DNA of 11,330 nt from positions 1 to 11,330 of the forward strand of contig CAYMIX010000019.1 of NCBI GenBank assembly GCA_964391185.1, read 5' to 3'. The DNA is from JAKQEM01 sp964391185. Lineage in GTDB: Bacteria > Patescibacteriota > Gracilibacteria > Peribacterales > Peribacteraceae. A program made the position numbers and the translations under genes. This document shows, piece after piece, positions 5,734 through 11,330 of the stretch; position 1 is the stretch's first letter, and every line of letters begins with the position of its first letter. The notes under the pieces are model-generated. The model was not told where the DNA came from. It saw only the letters and a program-made list of their open reading frames with translations, and searched no databases.

Positions 5734-5918
5734 AGCCTAGACCACCCACCTGCACCCTTGGCCGGTTCGTACCCGCTCAAATGGATGTAGAGAGCATCAA
5801 GCAGGATGGCTTTAACCAGCACGGTATCCTGGTGGTGTCTGTAGATGATCAACGGCTGAGCTGGATAGAGCGGCAGATTATTAAAAAACTGGGGGAACGG
5901 ATATATGGGAAAAAGTGA
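5730..5918 (+). CDS. Conserved small nin-region protein, 62 residues
   Basis: The ATG at 5730 overlaps the upstream stop as ATGA. The protein reads KPRPPTCTLGRFVPAQMDVE, then QHGILVVSVDDQRLSW and ERQIIKKLGERIYGKK. I recognise the pattern (G-I-L-V-V followed by D-D-x-R-L-x-W and a closing helix ending GERLYG) from small hypothetical proteins that lie just upstream of Q-like genes in phages of proteobacteria, but I do not know a function for it. It is a soluble strand-helix fold of minimal size. Its end overlaps the start of the Q-like gene by 14 bases, which supports operon membership. Confidence 0.65.
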   Translation: MKPRPPTCTLGRFVPAQMDVESIKQDGFNQHGILVVSVDDQRLSWIERQIIKKLGERIYGKK

Positions 5919-6420
5919 ACATTTGGCAACAAGCTTATCCGGTAGTGATCTGTCGTGGTCTGAGGGGAAAACCAAGCCAGTCGAGTACGTGGCGGCAATG
6001 TCTGCGGCTACCCGGCTAGGATCAGATATATTCCGGGCCGCTGATCATGATGCTCATGCGATGAGGAGAGCGGTATTACAGTTGATGTCACTAGCGGCTA
6101 GAGAGCTTGGGAGGAAAAAGATTAATATTACTAGCGGATTATCTCAGACAATGGCGGCGGCTGCTATCCTTGAGCTAATAAATCCGTACTGTACAACTTG
6201 TGGTGGCGCGCGGGAAATCATGGGCGAAAAGATCAAGGTGATCTGTCCGACCTGCTCAGGTATTGGCGTACGGAGATATACAGATAGCGAGCGGGCAAAG
6301 ATGGTAGGCATAAAGCCGGAAGACTGGCATAAACATGAGCTAAGGTATAGGGTATTTATCGAGATTGCCAGCCAGCATTATGTGGCTGCGCCAATTAGCG
6401 CACTGAGGCATCTTGGATAA
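5905..6420 (+). CDS. Q-like late antitermination protein
   Basis: The protein has 171 residues from ATG 5905, preceded by GGGGGAA. The N-terminal 90 residues are helical. C96/C99 (CTTCGG) and C114/C117 (CPTCSGIG) form a DnaJ-type zinc finger. RYTDSERAKMVGIKPEDWHKHE follows, a helix-turn-helix-like element seen after the zinc site in lambdoid Q-type antiterminators. Q proteins bind DNA at the late promoter and let RNA polymerase read through the terminator just downstream. The context fits closely: a strong promoter starts about 20 bases after this stop codon and an intrinsic terminator follows. The sequence match is to the general pattern and not to lambda Q itself, so context carries much of the call. 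Confidence 0.72.
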   Translation: MGKSEHLATSLSGSDLSWSEGKTKPVEYVAAMSAATRLGSDIFRAADHDAHAMRRAVLQLMSLAARELGRKKINITSGLSQTMAAAAILELINPYCTTCGGAREIMGEKIKVICPTCSGIGVRRYTDSERAKMVGIKPEDWHKHELRYRVFIEIASQHYVAAPISALRHLG

Positions 6421-6441
6421 ATCAAATTTTAAAAATAACAG

Positions 6442-6469
6442 TTGATATTTGATTTTTTTGTGAGATAAT
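6442..6469 (+). promoter_or_regulatory. Late promoter (pR'-like), extended -10
   Basis: TTGATA at 6442-6447 and GATAAT at 6464-6469 are 16 bases apart. TG at 6461-6462 forms an extended -10 (TGaGATAAT). The T-rich spacer between the boxes is where Q-type proteins bind in lambda-like phages. Directly downstream are a hairpin and an intrinsic terminator, and then the late operon. No Q recognition site can be defined from this sequence alone. Confidence 0.7.
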
Positions 6470-6500
6470 TCGCTTAGTCCGAACAACATATACAACTCAA

Positions 6501-6531
6501 GGGCGCAAATCTGGAGTGAGGTTCCGCGCCC
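6501..6531 (+). other. GC hairpin in the late leader
   Basis: GGGCGC at 6501-6506 pairs with GCGCCC at 6526-6531 across a 19-base loop. No T-run follows, so it is not a terminator by itself. It lies between the late promoter and the terminator in the untranslated leader RNA and could be a pausing or RNA-stability element. Confidence 0.5.
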
Positions 6532-6542
6532 TAACGAAACGT

Positions 6543-6567
6543 AACCGCCATTGAAGGCGGTTTTTTT
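6543..6567 (+). terminator. Intrinsic terminator (tR'-like)
   Basis: AACCGCC (6543-6549) pairs with GGCGGTT (6556-6562) around the loop ATTGAA, and the T-run extends to 6567. It lies about 70 bases after the late promoter, the expected place for the terminator that Q-modified polymerase ignores. Without antitermination the late operon would stay off. Confidence 0.88.
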
Positions 6568-6645
6568 ATGCCTGTCGATTGCGCTACCTCTCCGACCTGC
6601 CTTATGTGCAGGCCACCAAAACACTAGCAGTCGGCAGACTTGAAA

Positions 6646-6694
6646 GAACCCGCCACGAACCCGCCAAGCGTTTTGAGCGGGCCTCTTTATTTTA
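6646..6694 (+). terminator. Direct repeat and weak terminator-like hairpin
   Basis: GAACCCGCCA occurs twice (6646-6655 and 6657-6666). CCCGC at 6660-6664 can pair with GCGGG at 6677-6681 (12-base loop), followed by the T-rich CCTCTTTATTTTA. The first repeat offers an alternative pairing partner. This may be a second, weaker terminator before the late genes. The remaining bases between 6568 and 6645 hold only a tiny 19-codon frame that I do not regard as a gene. Confidence 0.4.
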
Positions 6695-6703
6695 TAAGGT
6701 GCC

Positions 6704-7267
6704 ATGAAGCCAACTCCGAAAATCGAAATGCTCGCGGTGGAGCATTTAATACCCTACGCAAACAACAGCCGCACCCACAGTGATGCTCAAATTGCCCAAA
6801 TAGCGGCCAGCATCAAGGAGTTCGGCTTTACCAACCCCGTGCTAATTGATGGCGAAGGCGGGATCATTGCGGGGCATGGGCGGGTGCTGGCGGCGCGGAA
6901 GCTATCAATGGCCGAGGTTCCGTGTATCCGGCTGGGCTACCTGACTGATACGCAGCGCAGGGCGTACATCATTGCCGACAACAAGCTGGCTTTAAATGCG
7001 GGCTGGGATGATGAATTGCTTGCCGTTGAATTAAACGAACTGCACGCCGAAGAATTCGATATGGCGCTGCTGGGTTTTGACGCTGCCGAGCTGTTGGCCG
7101 CGATGGGGCTTTACGAAGAATTAGACGGCCCGCCGAAGGTTGACGCCGGGATCGACTACCAGGAGAAGTTCGCCATTATTGTTGATTGCGCTGATGAGGC
7201 CGAGCAGCAGCAGACGTTTGAACGGCTAGATTCGATGGGCTTTACCTGCAAAGTGCTGGTGAACTGA
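6704..7267 (+). CDS. Stand-alone ParB/Srx-domain protein
   Basis: The protein has 187 residues from ATG 6704, with AAGGTG just upstream. Residues 8-96 are a ParB N-terminal (ParB/Srx fold) domain. They include LIPYANNSRTHSDAQIAQIA, then FGFTNPVLIDG, the core IIAGHGRVLAARKL (residues 54-67, GHGR at 57-60), and IADNKLA. In many phages this exact domain type is the front half of a ParB-DNA-methyltransferase fusion. Here the methyltransferase half is absent. Residues 150-187 form instead a small beta-alpha-beta element (EKFAIIVDCADEAEQQQ, then GFTCKVLV). ParB-fold proteins bind DNA and often bind or cleave nucleotides. This one probably helps target DNA for the two enzymes that follow, which is inference. 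It is the first gene of the late operon. Confidence 0.85.
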   Translation: MKPTPKIEMLAVEHLIPYANNSRTHSDAQIAQIAASIKEFGFTNPVLIDGEGGIIAGHGRVLAARKLSMAEVPCIRLGYLTDTQRRAYIIADNKLALNAGWDDELLAVELNELHAEEFDMALLGFDAAELLAAMGLYEELDGPPKVDAGIDYQEKFAIIVDCADEAEQQQTFERLDSMGFTCKVLVN

Positions 7268-7269
7268 CT

Positions 7270-8409
7270 ATGAAAATTGAAGTGCGCAACTCCTGCTCGG
7301 AATTCAACAGCTACCGGGCGGCGCGGGTTAAAAGCCTGTTCAACTGCGAAAGCGGGGCGAACTTTGCGCTTGACGCCGACCTACCGCTGGAGGGCCAAGA
7401 CTGGAAAATAGGCGTGGTCGTGGGGCCGAGCGGCTCTGGTAAAACGTCCATCGGGCGCTCGATCTGGCCCGACGTAGGGATTTATGACGGGGACGAAGGG
7501 TGGCCGCAAGATAAGCCGATTGTGGATGCCATCGCGCCAAGCGGCGGGTTTGACGACGTGACCGGCGCGCTATCGGCGGTTGGCCTGGGCAGCGTCCCCG
7601 CCTGGCTTCGCCCTTATCGCGCCCTGAGTAACGGGGAGAAGTTCCGCGCCGGGCTGGCCCGCATCATTGCCGAGGGAAAACAGCGCGTCATAATTGACGA
7701 GTTCACCTCCGTCGTTGACCGGCAAATCGCCAAAGTCGGCGCAGGCGCTTTCAGCAAGTCGTGGAGGCGCGGCGGCGGGCAGGCGGTGCTGCTGTCCTGC
7801 CATTACGACATTCTCGATTGGGTAGAGCCGGACTGGGTATTCGATACCCGGACGGGCGAACTGCAACGGGGGTTACTTTGGCGGCGACCAAAGTTTGACC
7901 TCGAAGTTTTCCAGACAGACGGCTCGTACTGGACTATGTTTGAGCCGCATCATTATCTAAAGCTGCCGCGCATGGTTGCCGCTAAATACTTTGTCGGCTT
8001 TGTTGACGGCGAGGCGGTCTGCCATATTGCGTCAGCGCCTAAACTTGAAGTCGGCGGGATGCGGTTGTGCCGTATGGTTGTCATGCCGGAATGGCAGGGG
8101 GCGGGCGTTGGCATGAGGTTTTTAAACGAGGTCTGCCGCCTGCAATTCACCGATGCGAACCCGTACCACGAACGCACCAAGGCCGTCTATTTCCACACGT
8201 CGCACCCCGGCCTGTGCGCTGCCCTGCGCCGGGATAAGCGGTGGGTGCAGGTAAGCCAAATGATGGGGGGCGGGCATAAGGGAAAGAGCATGAGCTCAAT
8301 ACGCGCGTCCCATGTAAAGAGTAAATCGAAACAAGTGGTGAGCGCCGGGTATGGCGGCCACCACCGCGCTGTTCAGGGCTTCAAAATGCAAAGGGCTCTA
8401 GCCGTATGA
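7270..8409 (+). CDS. ABC-type ATPase fused to GNAT acyltransferase
   Basis: The protein has 379 residues from ATG 7270, two bases after the ParB-like stop. Residues 48-200 are an ABC ATPase core without membrane segments. They contain Walker A GPSGSGKTS (52-60), signature LSNGEKFRAGLAR (119-131), Walker B RVIIDEFTS with catalytic E144, and switch histidine H178 in LSCHYD. Residues 210-345 are a GNAT-like domain: FEPHHYLKLPR (224-234), a strand pair around FVDGEAVCHIA, and the acyl-CoA-binding VVMPEWQGAGVGMRFL (270-285, QGAGVG). The combination corresponds to the family described as ABC-type ATPase fused to a predicted acetyltransferase (COG2401). The GNAT half, with its HHY element, recalls Mom of phage Mu, which acyl-modifies adenines in DNA. 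It is not a transporter. A DNA target is inferred from neighbours. Codons are GC-rich compared with the early region. Confidence 0.85.
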   Translation: MKIEVRNSCSEFNSYRAARVKSLFNCESGANFALDADLPLEGQDWKIGVVVGPSGSGKTSIGRSIWPDVGIYDGDEGWPQDKPIVDAIAPSGGFDDVTGALSAVGLGSVPAWLRPYRALSNGEKFRAGLARIIAEGKQRVIIDEFTSVVDRQIAKVGAGAFSKSWRRGGGQAVLLSCHYDILDWVEPDWVFDTRTGELQRGLLWRRPKFDLEVFQTDGSYWTMFEPHHYLKLPRMVAAKYFVGFVDGEAVCHIASAPKLEVGGMRLCRMVVMPEWQGAGVGMRFLNEVCRLQFTDANPYHERTKAVYFHTSHPGLCAALRRDKRWVQVSQMMGGGHKGKSMSSIRASHVKSKSKQVVSAGYGGHHRAVQGFKMQRALAV

Positions 8410-9131
8410 ACATCCTGATCGCCGGGCAAAAATGGTTCGGGGCCGAAGTGTTCCGCGCCTTGCGCGCCTTGCCGGGCGTGTCAATCAAGGCCGTGTGCGC
8501 CCCTACGGGCGGCGACAAACTGGCCGGGCAGGCTAACCTATACGGCGTGCCGGTTATCGCGTCAGGCACGCTAAACGCCGCGTCTATGCCGGAGGGGATT
8601 GATTTGATCGTGGCCGCGCACTCGCACGACTTTATCGGGCAGGCAACGCGGCTTAGGGCCAAGTGGGGCGGTATAGGCTACCACCCGAGCCTGCTGCCGT
8701 TACACCGCGGGCGCGATTCTATCCGCTGGGCTATCCGCATGGGTGAGAAAGTCACAGGCGGCAGCGTTTACCGACTGAGTAACCGCATGGACGGCGGCGA
8801 TGTGCTGGCGCAGCGCCACGTATTTATCAGGCCGGAAGACGACGCGGCGGAACTGTGGCGACGCGTGCTAGCGCCGCTGGGCATAGAGCTGCTGGCGCAA
8901 ACCGTGGCGGCCTTCGCGCGCGACGGCTATCAGCACGGCGTGCCGCAAGATGAGGCGCTCGCTACGTGGGAGCCGTCAATCGACCGTCCCCCCGCGTTCA
9001 GGCCCGACTTGCTGATGATCGCTGGCCCGGCGGCCCCGAGGCATCCGGCCGAGTACTACGACGAAACTCTGGAAGACGTTATCTCGCTCGAGCGGGCCAG
9101 GGCGGTTGTTTGTCATGTCATTAACCCCTAA
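8406..9131 (+). CDS. Folate-dependent formyltransferase, 10-formyl-THF dehydrogenase-like
   Basis: The protein has 241 residues and its ATG overlaps the upstream stop (ATGA). It begins with a Rossmann-like strand (MNILIAGQKWFG). The active-site block GIGYHPSLLPLHRGRDSIRWAI spans 89-110 with catalytic H93, and MDGGDVLAQ (128-136) carries D129. This His/Asp pair is the family's catalytic set. The usual Asn two residues before the His is Gly here. YHPSLLPxHRG is closest to the hydrolase domain of 10-formyltetrahydrofolate dehydrogenase and not to methionyl-tRNA formyltransferase (which has NxH). QDEALATWEP (181-190) is the usual closing segment of the catalytic domain. The length fits a single formyltransferase domain, with a 50-residue unassigned tail. 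It presumably uses 10-formyl-THF. The formyl acceptor is unknown, but its place beside a GNAT and a ParB protein suggests a nucleic-acid or nucleotide target. It overlaps the terminase gene. Confidence 0.85.
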   Translation: MNILIAGQKWFGAEVFRALRALPGVSIKAVCAPTGGDKLAGQANLYGVPVIASGTLNAASMPEGIDLIVAAHSHDFIGQATRLRAKWGGIGYHPSLLPLHRGRDSIRWAIRMGEKVTGGSVYRLSNRMDGGDVLAQRHVFIRPEDDAAELWRRVLAPLGIELLAQTVAAFARDGYQHGVPQDEALATWEPSIDRPPAFRPDLLMIAGPAAPRHPAEYYDETLEDVISLERARAVVCHVINP

Positions 9132-9510
9132 GCAGGAAGCCTTCGCGCAAGCCATCGTGACCGGCGTCAGCCAGTCCGACGCATACCGCGCAGCCTACAA
9201 GGTAAGACCCGGAACAAAAGCCGAATCAGTCAACCAGAACGCATCACGCATCATGGCGAACGTCAACGTAGCGTCAAGGGTTGCAGAGCTTCGTGAGCAA
9301 GTCGCAAAAAAGGCACAGATCACGCTAGAAGGTCATCTTGAAGACTTAATGAGGCTGCGTAATATGGCGGCCAAAGAAAAGCAGTACAGCGCCGCTATCG
9401 CCGCAGAGATAGCCCGAGGAAAGGCAAGCGGCGTGCATGTTGAGAAGACGCAGGCAGATGTCGCCGTGACATTCCCGAGAGTAATCAATGTCATTTCAGG
9501 ACGCGCTTGA
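9115..9510 (+). CDS. terS: Terminase small subunit
   Basis: The protein has 131 residues. ATG 9115 is preferred over the TTG at 9106, because the family begins almost directly with the motif LTPKQEAFAQAIVTGVSQSDAYRAAY (residues 3-28). That motif is the N-terminal helix-turn-helix of the Terminase_2 small-subunit family, which recognises the packaging site on phage DNA. It continues with NASRIMANVNVASRVAELRE and a helical oligomerisation region (LEDLMRLRNMAAKEKQYSAAIAAEIARGKASG). The protein would form a ring and hand DNA to the large subunit. It overlaps the formyltransferase by 17 bases and the large subunit by 23, so the accessory trio is knitted into the packaging operon. Confidence 0.92.
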   Translation: MSLTPKQEAFAQAIVTGVSQSDAYRAAYKVRPGTKAESVNQNASRIMANVNVASRVAELREQVAKKAQITLEGHLEDLMRLRNMAAKEKQYSAAIAAEIARGKASGVHVEKTQADVAVTFPRVINVISGRA

Positions 9511-10777
9511 CGTAGAGTTCCCCCCCAAACTGGCGGTGGCGCTATTCACGCCCAGCCGGTACAAGTTCATTCGGGGAGGGCGAGGAAGCGGCAAGAGTTG
9601 GTCAGTAGCCCGTGCGCTGCTGCTCAAGGCATTCAGCAAGCCCGAACGGGTTCTGTGTACGCGCGAGATTCAGAAGTCGATCAAGCAGTCTGTCCATCAA
9701 CTACTCAAGGATCAGATCGAATCATTGGGGTTAAATGGCTTTTTTCAGGTGCTGGAGAACGAGATCCGCGGCCTGAATGGGTCGGCGTTCTACTTCTCCG
9801 GACTGTCAGACCAAACCGTAGAATCAATCAAGAGCTTCGAAGGCTGCACGCTGGTGTGGTGTGAGGAAGCTCACACGATCACTCGGCGCTCGTGGCGCAT
9901 CCTGACGCCTACTATCCGCGCCGATGGGTCAGAGATATGGGCGACATACAACCCCGAGTTGGAAACCGACGAAACTCACCGGATGGCTGTTACTGATCCG
10001 CAACCCGACACGATCAGCGTTGAGCTGAATTACATGGACAACCCATGGTTCCCCGAGGTTCTTGAAAAAGAACGGTTGCACGCAATGGCCACGATGAAGG
10101 ATGAGGACTACGCGCACATCTGGGAGGGTAGGTGCAAGCCCGCAGTTGAGGGCGCTATCTATTTCGACGCAATGAGCGCAACCCAAGCGGCGGGGAGGAT
10201 TCGTGAGGTACCGCATGACGGCGCGCTCAAGACGCATGTGGTGTTCGACTTGGGTATGGCAGACAGCATGACACTGATACTGGTGCAGCGCGTAGCCAGC
10301 GAGATTCGCATCATCCACTACATAGAGGGCAACCAGCGCATTTTGGCCGACTACTCGCAGGAACTAAGGGCATTGAGGCTAGATGATCAGCCTATGAACT
10401 GGGGGTCTATATGGCTTCCCCATGACGGGTTCCACAAGCGCCACCAGACCGGCAAAGATGACGCTACGGTGCTAGAGGGCCTTGGCTGGGTAGTGGAGAG
10501 AGTGCCTAGCACAGAGGTAAACACAGGCATAGATAGGCTGCGAGAGATTTTCCCGCGCATTTACTTCAACAAGACCCGCACTGAACGACTGGTGGAGTGC
10601 CTGAAACGCTATCGATGGAACATCAACAGCAAGACCGGGCAGGCCACGCAACCGCTACACGACGAGTTTTCTCACGGGGCCGATTGCGCACGCTATCTGG
10701 CGTTGGTGGCAGATAACCTGACAAACGACAGCAACATCGCCAAACCCCTAATTTACAGAAAGAGATACATCGCATGA
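9488..10777 (+). CDS. terL: Terminase large subunit, PBSX/Sf6 type
   Basis: The protein has 429 residues, a normal length. The ATPase domain has Walker A GGRGSGKS (30-37) in YKFIRGGRGSGKSW, the CTREIQKSIKQSV segment (57-69), Walker B TLVWCEEAH (121-129) with E126/E127, and a coupling motif near WATYNPE (151-157). ELNYMDNPWFPE (179-190) is typical of the Sf6 gp2 and PBSX group. The C-terminal RNase H-like nuclease shows D254 (VVFDLGMADS), D313 (WLPHDG) and D399 (HGADCARYLA) as the likely metal-binding acids. The enzyme translocates DNA into the prohead and cuts it, usually by a headful mechanism in this group. It overlaps terS before it and the portal gene after it (ATGA). Confidence 0.95.
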   Translation: MSFQDALDVEFPPKLAVALFTPSRYKFIRGGRGSGKSWSVARALLLKAFSKPERVLCTREIQKSIKQSVHQLLKDQIESLGLNGFFQVLENEIRGLNGSAFYFSGLSDQTVESIKSFEGCTLVWCEEAHTITRRSWRILTPTIRADGSEIWATYNPELETDETHRMAVTDPQPDTISVELNYMDNPWFPEVLEKERLHAMATMKDEDYAHIWEGRCKPAVEGAIYFDAMSATQAAGRIREVPHDGALKTHVVFDLGMADSMTLILVQRVASEIRIIHYIEGNQRILADYSQELRALRLDDQPMNWGSIWLPHDGFHKRHQTGKDDATVLEGLGWVVERVPSTEVNTGIDRLREIFPRIYFNKTRTERLVECLKRYRWNINSKTGQATQPLHDEFSHGADCARYLALVADNLTNDSNIAKPLIYRKRYIA

Positions 10778-11330
10778 GTAAAATGGACGACGAAGAGCTG
10801 CTCGAACTGCTGAATCGCAAGGAAAGCGCTGCCTCGTCCTACATTTGGGGCACGCTTGGCAACGAGCGCGAAACTGCTCTACGTGAATACTACCGCTTGC
10901 CTTATGGCAACGAGGAAGAAGGCTGGTCAAGCATTGTCGCCTCTGACATCCAGGACACAGTGCAATGGATACTCCCCTCACTGCTCAAGACGTTTACTGC
11001 CACTGATAAAGCTGTCATTTTTGAACCAAGCCAAGAAGGCGATGTAGAGGGCGCAGCGCAGGCGACGGATGCCTGCAATTATGTGTTCTACAAGCAGAAC
11101 AATGGCTTTATGGTGTTGCATACTGCTTTCACGGATGCTTTGACAGTTCGTAACTGCGCCGTAATGTGGCGCAAGGAAAAGAAAGAAGACGTATCCAGCG
11201 TTCCCTTCAAGGGCGCAACGGCTGAAATGCTGGCGATGCTCACGCAAGACGGCAGCGAGATACAAGAGGCTTCCCCAGCGCCGATGATGGGGCCGGATGG
11301 CGCGCCAATGCTTGACCCAATGACTAACGA
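10774..11330 (+). CDS. Portal protein, P22-like, 5' part (runs off window)
   Basis: The frame opens at ATG 10774, overlapping the terL stop, and stays open to the window end (about 185 codons). It starts with a highly acidic stretch (MSKMDDEELLELLNRKE). The block SIVASDIQDTVQWILPSLLKTF at residues 54-75 follows, and then VIFEPSQEGDVEGA, ATDACNYVFYKQNNGF and FTDALTVRNCAVMW. This run is typical of the P22-type portal family, which forms the dodecameric DNA entry ring at one head vertex. Portal directly after terL is the normal order. The C-terminal wing and barrel lie outside the window. It suggests a P22-like podovirus head, though other morphologies use related portals. Confidence 0.85.
   Translation, partial: MSKMDDEELLELLNRKESAASSYIWGTLGNERETALREYYRLPYGNEEEGWSSIVASDIQDTVQWILPSLLKTFTATDKAVIFEPSQEGDVEGAAQATDACNYVFYKQNNGFMVLHTAFTDALTVRNCAVMWRKEKKEDVSSVPFKGATAEMLAMLTQDGSEIQEASPAPMMGPDGAPMLDPMTN

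Noticed and set aside
1370..5875. A shared 14-base string AGCTGGATAGAGCG in the P-like gene and in the 5730-5918 gene
   Set aside because: Both copies code for an S-W-I-E-R stretch in unrelated proteins. A single short match is most simply coincidence.
6501..6540. tRNA or small structured RNA
   Set aside because: The stem has no cloverleaf arms and there is no T-loop or anticodon arm; it is a single hairpin only.
7340..7866. Minus-strand open frames opposite the ATPase-GNAT gene
   Set aside because: They are GC-rich shadow frames, rich in Arg, Pro and Ala, with no start signals. The + strand frame has complete ABC motifs.
7270..8409. ABC transporter ATPase subunit
   Set aside because: No permease gene or membrane segment is nearby, and the protein is fused to a GNAT domain.

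Overview
This window is a block of a tailed-phage or prophage genome of the lambdoid type. All supported genes lie on the + strand, are tightly packed, and often overlap as ATGA or GTGA. The host is most likely a proteobacterium: there is a lambda O/P-like replication pair, a nin-like region with NinG, a Q-like antiterminator followed by a late promoter and terminator, and then packaging genes of the PBSX/Sf6 and P22 types. I cannot name the species from sequence alone.

Layout. Positions 1-140 hold the tail of a small membrane protein gene. Positions 130-1845 hold a DUF1367-like protein, a DnaT/O-like replication protein and a lambda P-like helicase loader. The O-like gene carries repeated GTAACG elements and a GATACA hexamer array that together could be an origin. 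Positions 1842-6420 are a nin-like run of small genes: zinc-ribbon protein, winged-helix protein, zinc-cluster/HTH protein, NinG, several unknowns and a Q-like zinc protein. Inside this run (3693-4440) a DNA methyltransferase gene has been destroyed. Its first ~33 codons stop just before the expected DPPY motif. A PD-(D/E)XK endonuclease-like gene with its own sigma70-like promoter follows, and that protein ends in what looks like the C-terminus of the lost methyltransferase.

Positions 6421-6703 are the late control region: an extended -10 promoter directly after the Q-like gene, a GC hairpin, a clear intrinsic terminator and a weaker hairpin. This is the pR'-tR' arrangement on which Q acts in lambda. 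The late operon then opens not with lysis genes but with three accessory genes (6704-9131): a stand-alone ParB/Srx-domain protein, an ABC-ATPase fused to a GNAT acyltransferase, and a folate-dependent formyltransferase of the 10-formyl-THF dehydrogenase type. Packaging genes follow: terminase small subunit, terminase large subunit, and a P22-like portal protein cut by the window end.

How the parts fit: early genes replicate the phage DNA, Q releases late transcription through the terminator, and the first late products would be the ParB/ATPase-GNAT/formyltransferase trio, made just before DNA is packaged. That timing, the Mom-like character of the GNAT half and the folate chemistry make a DNA-modification (anti-restriction) system the most attractive hypothesis. 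It is inference and not shown by the sequence. The trio and the chimeric endonuclease/methyltransferase locus are the two most notable items.
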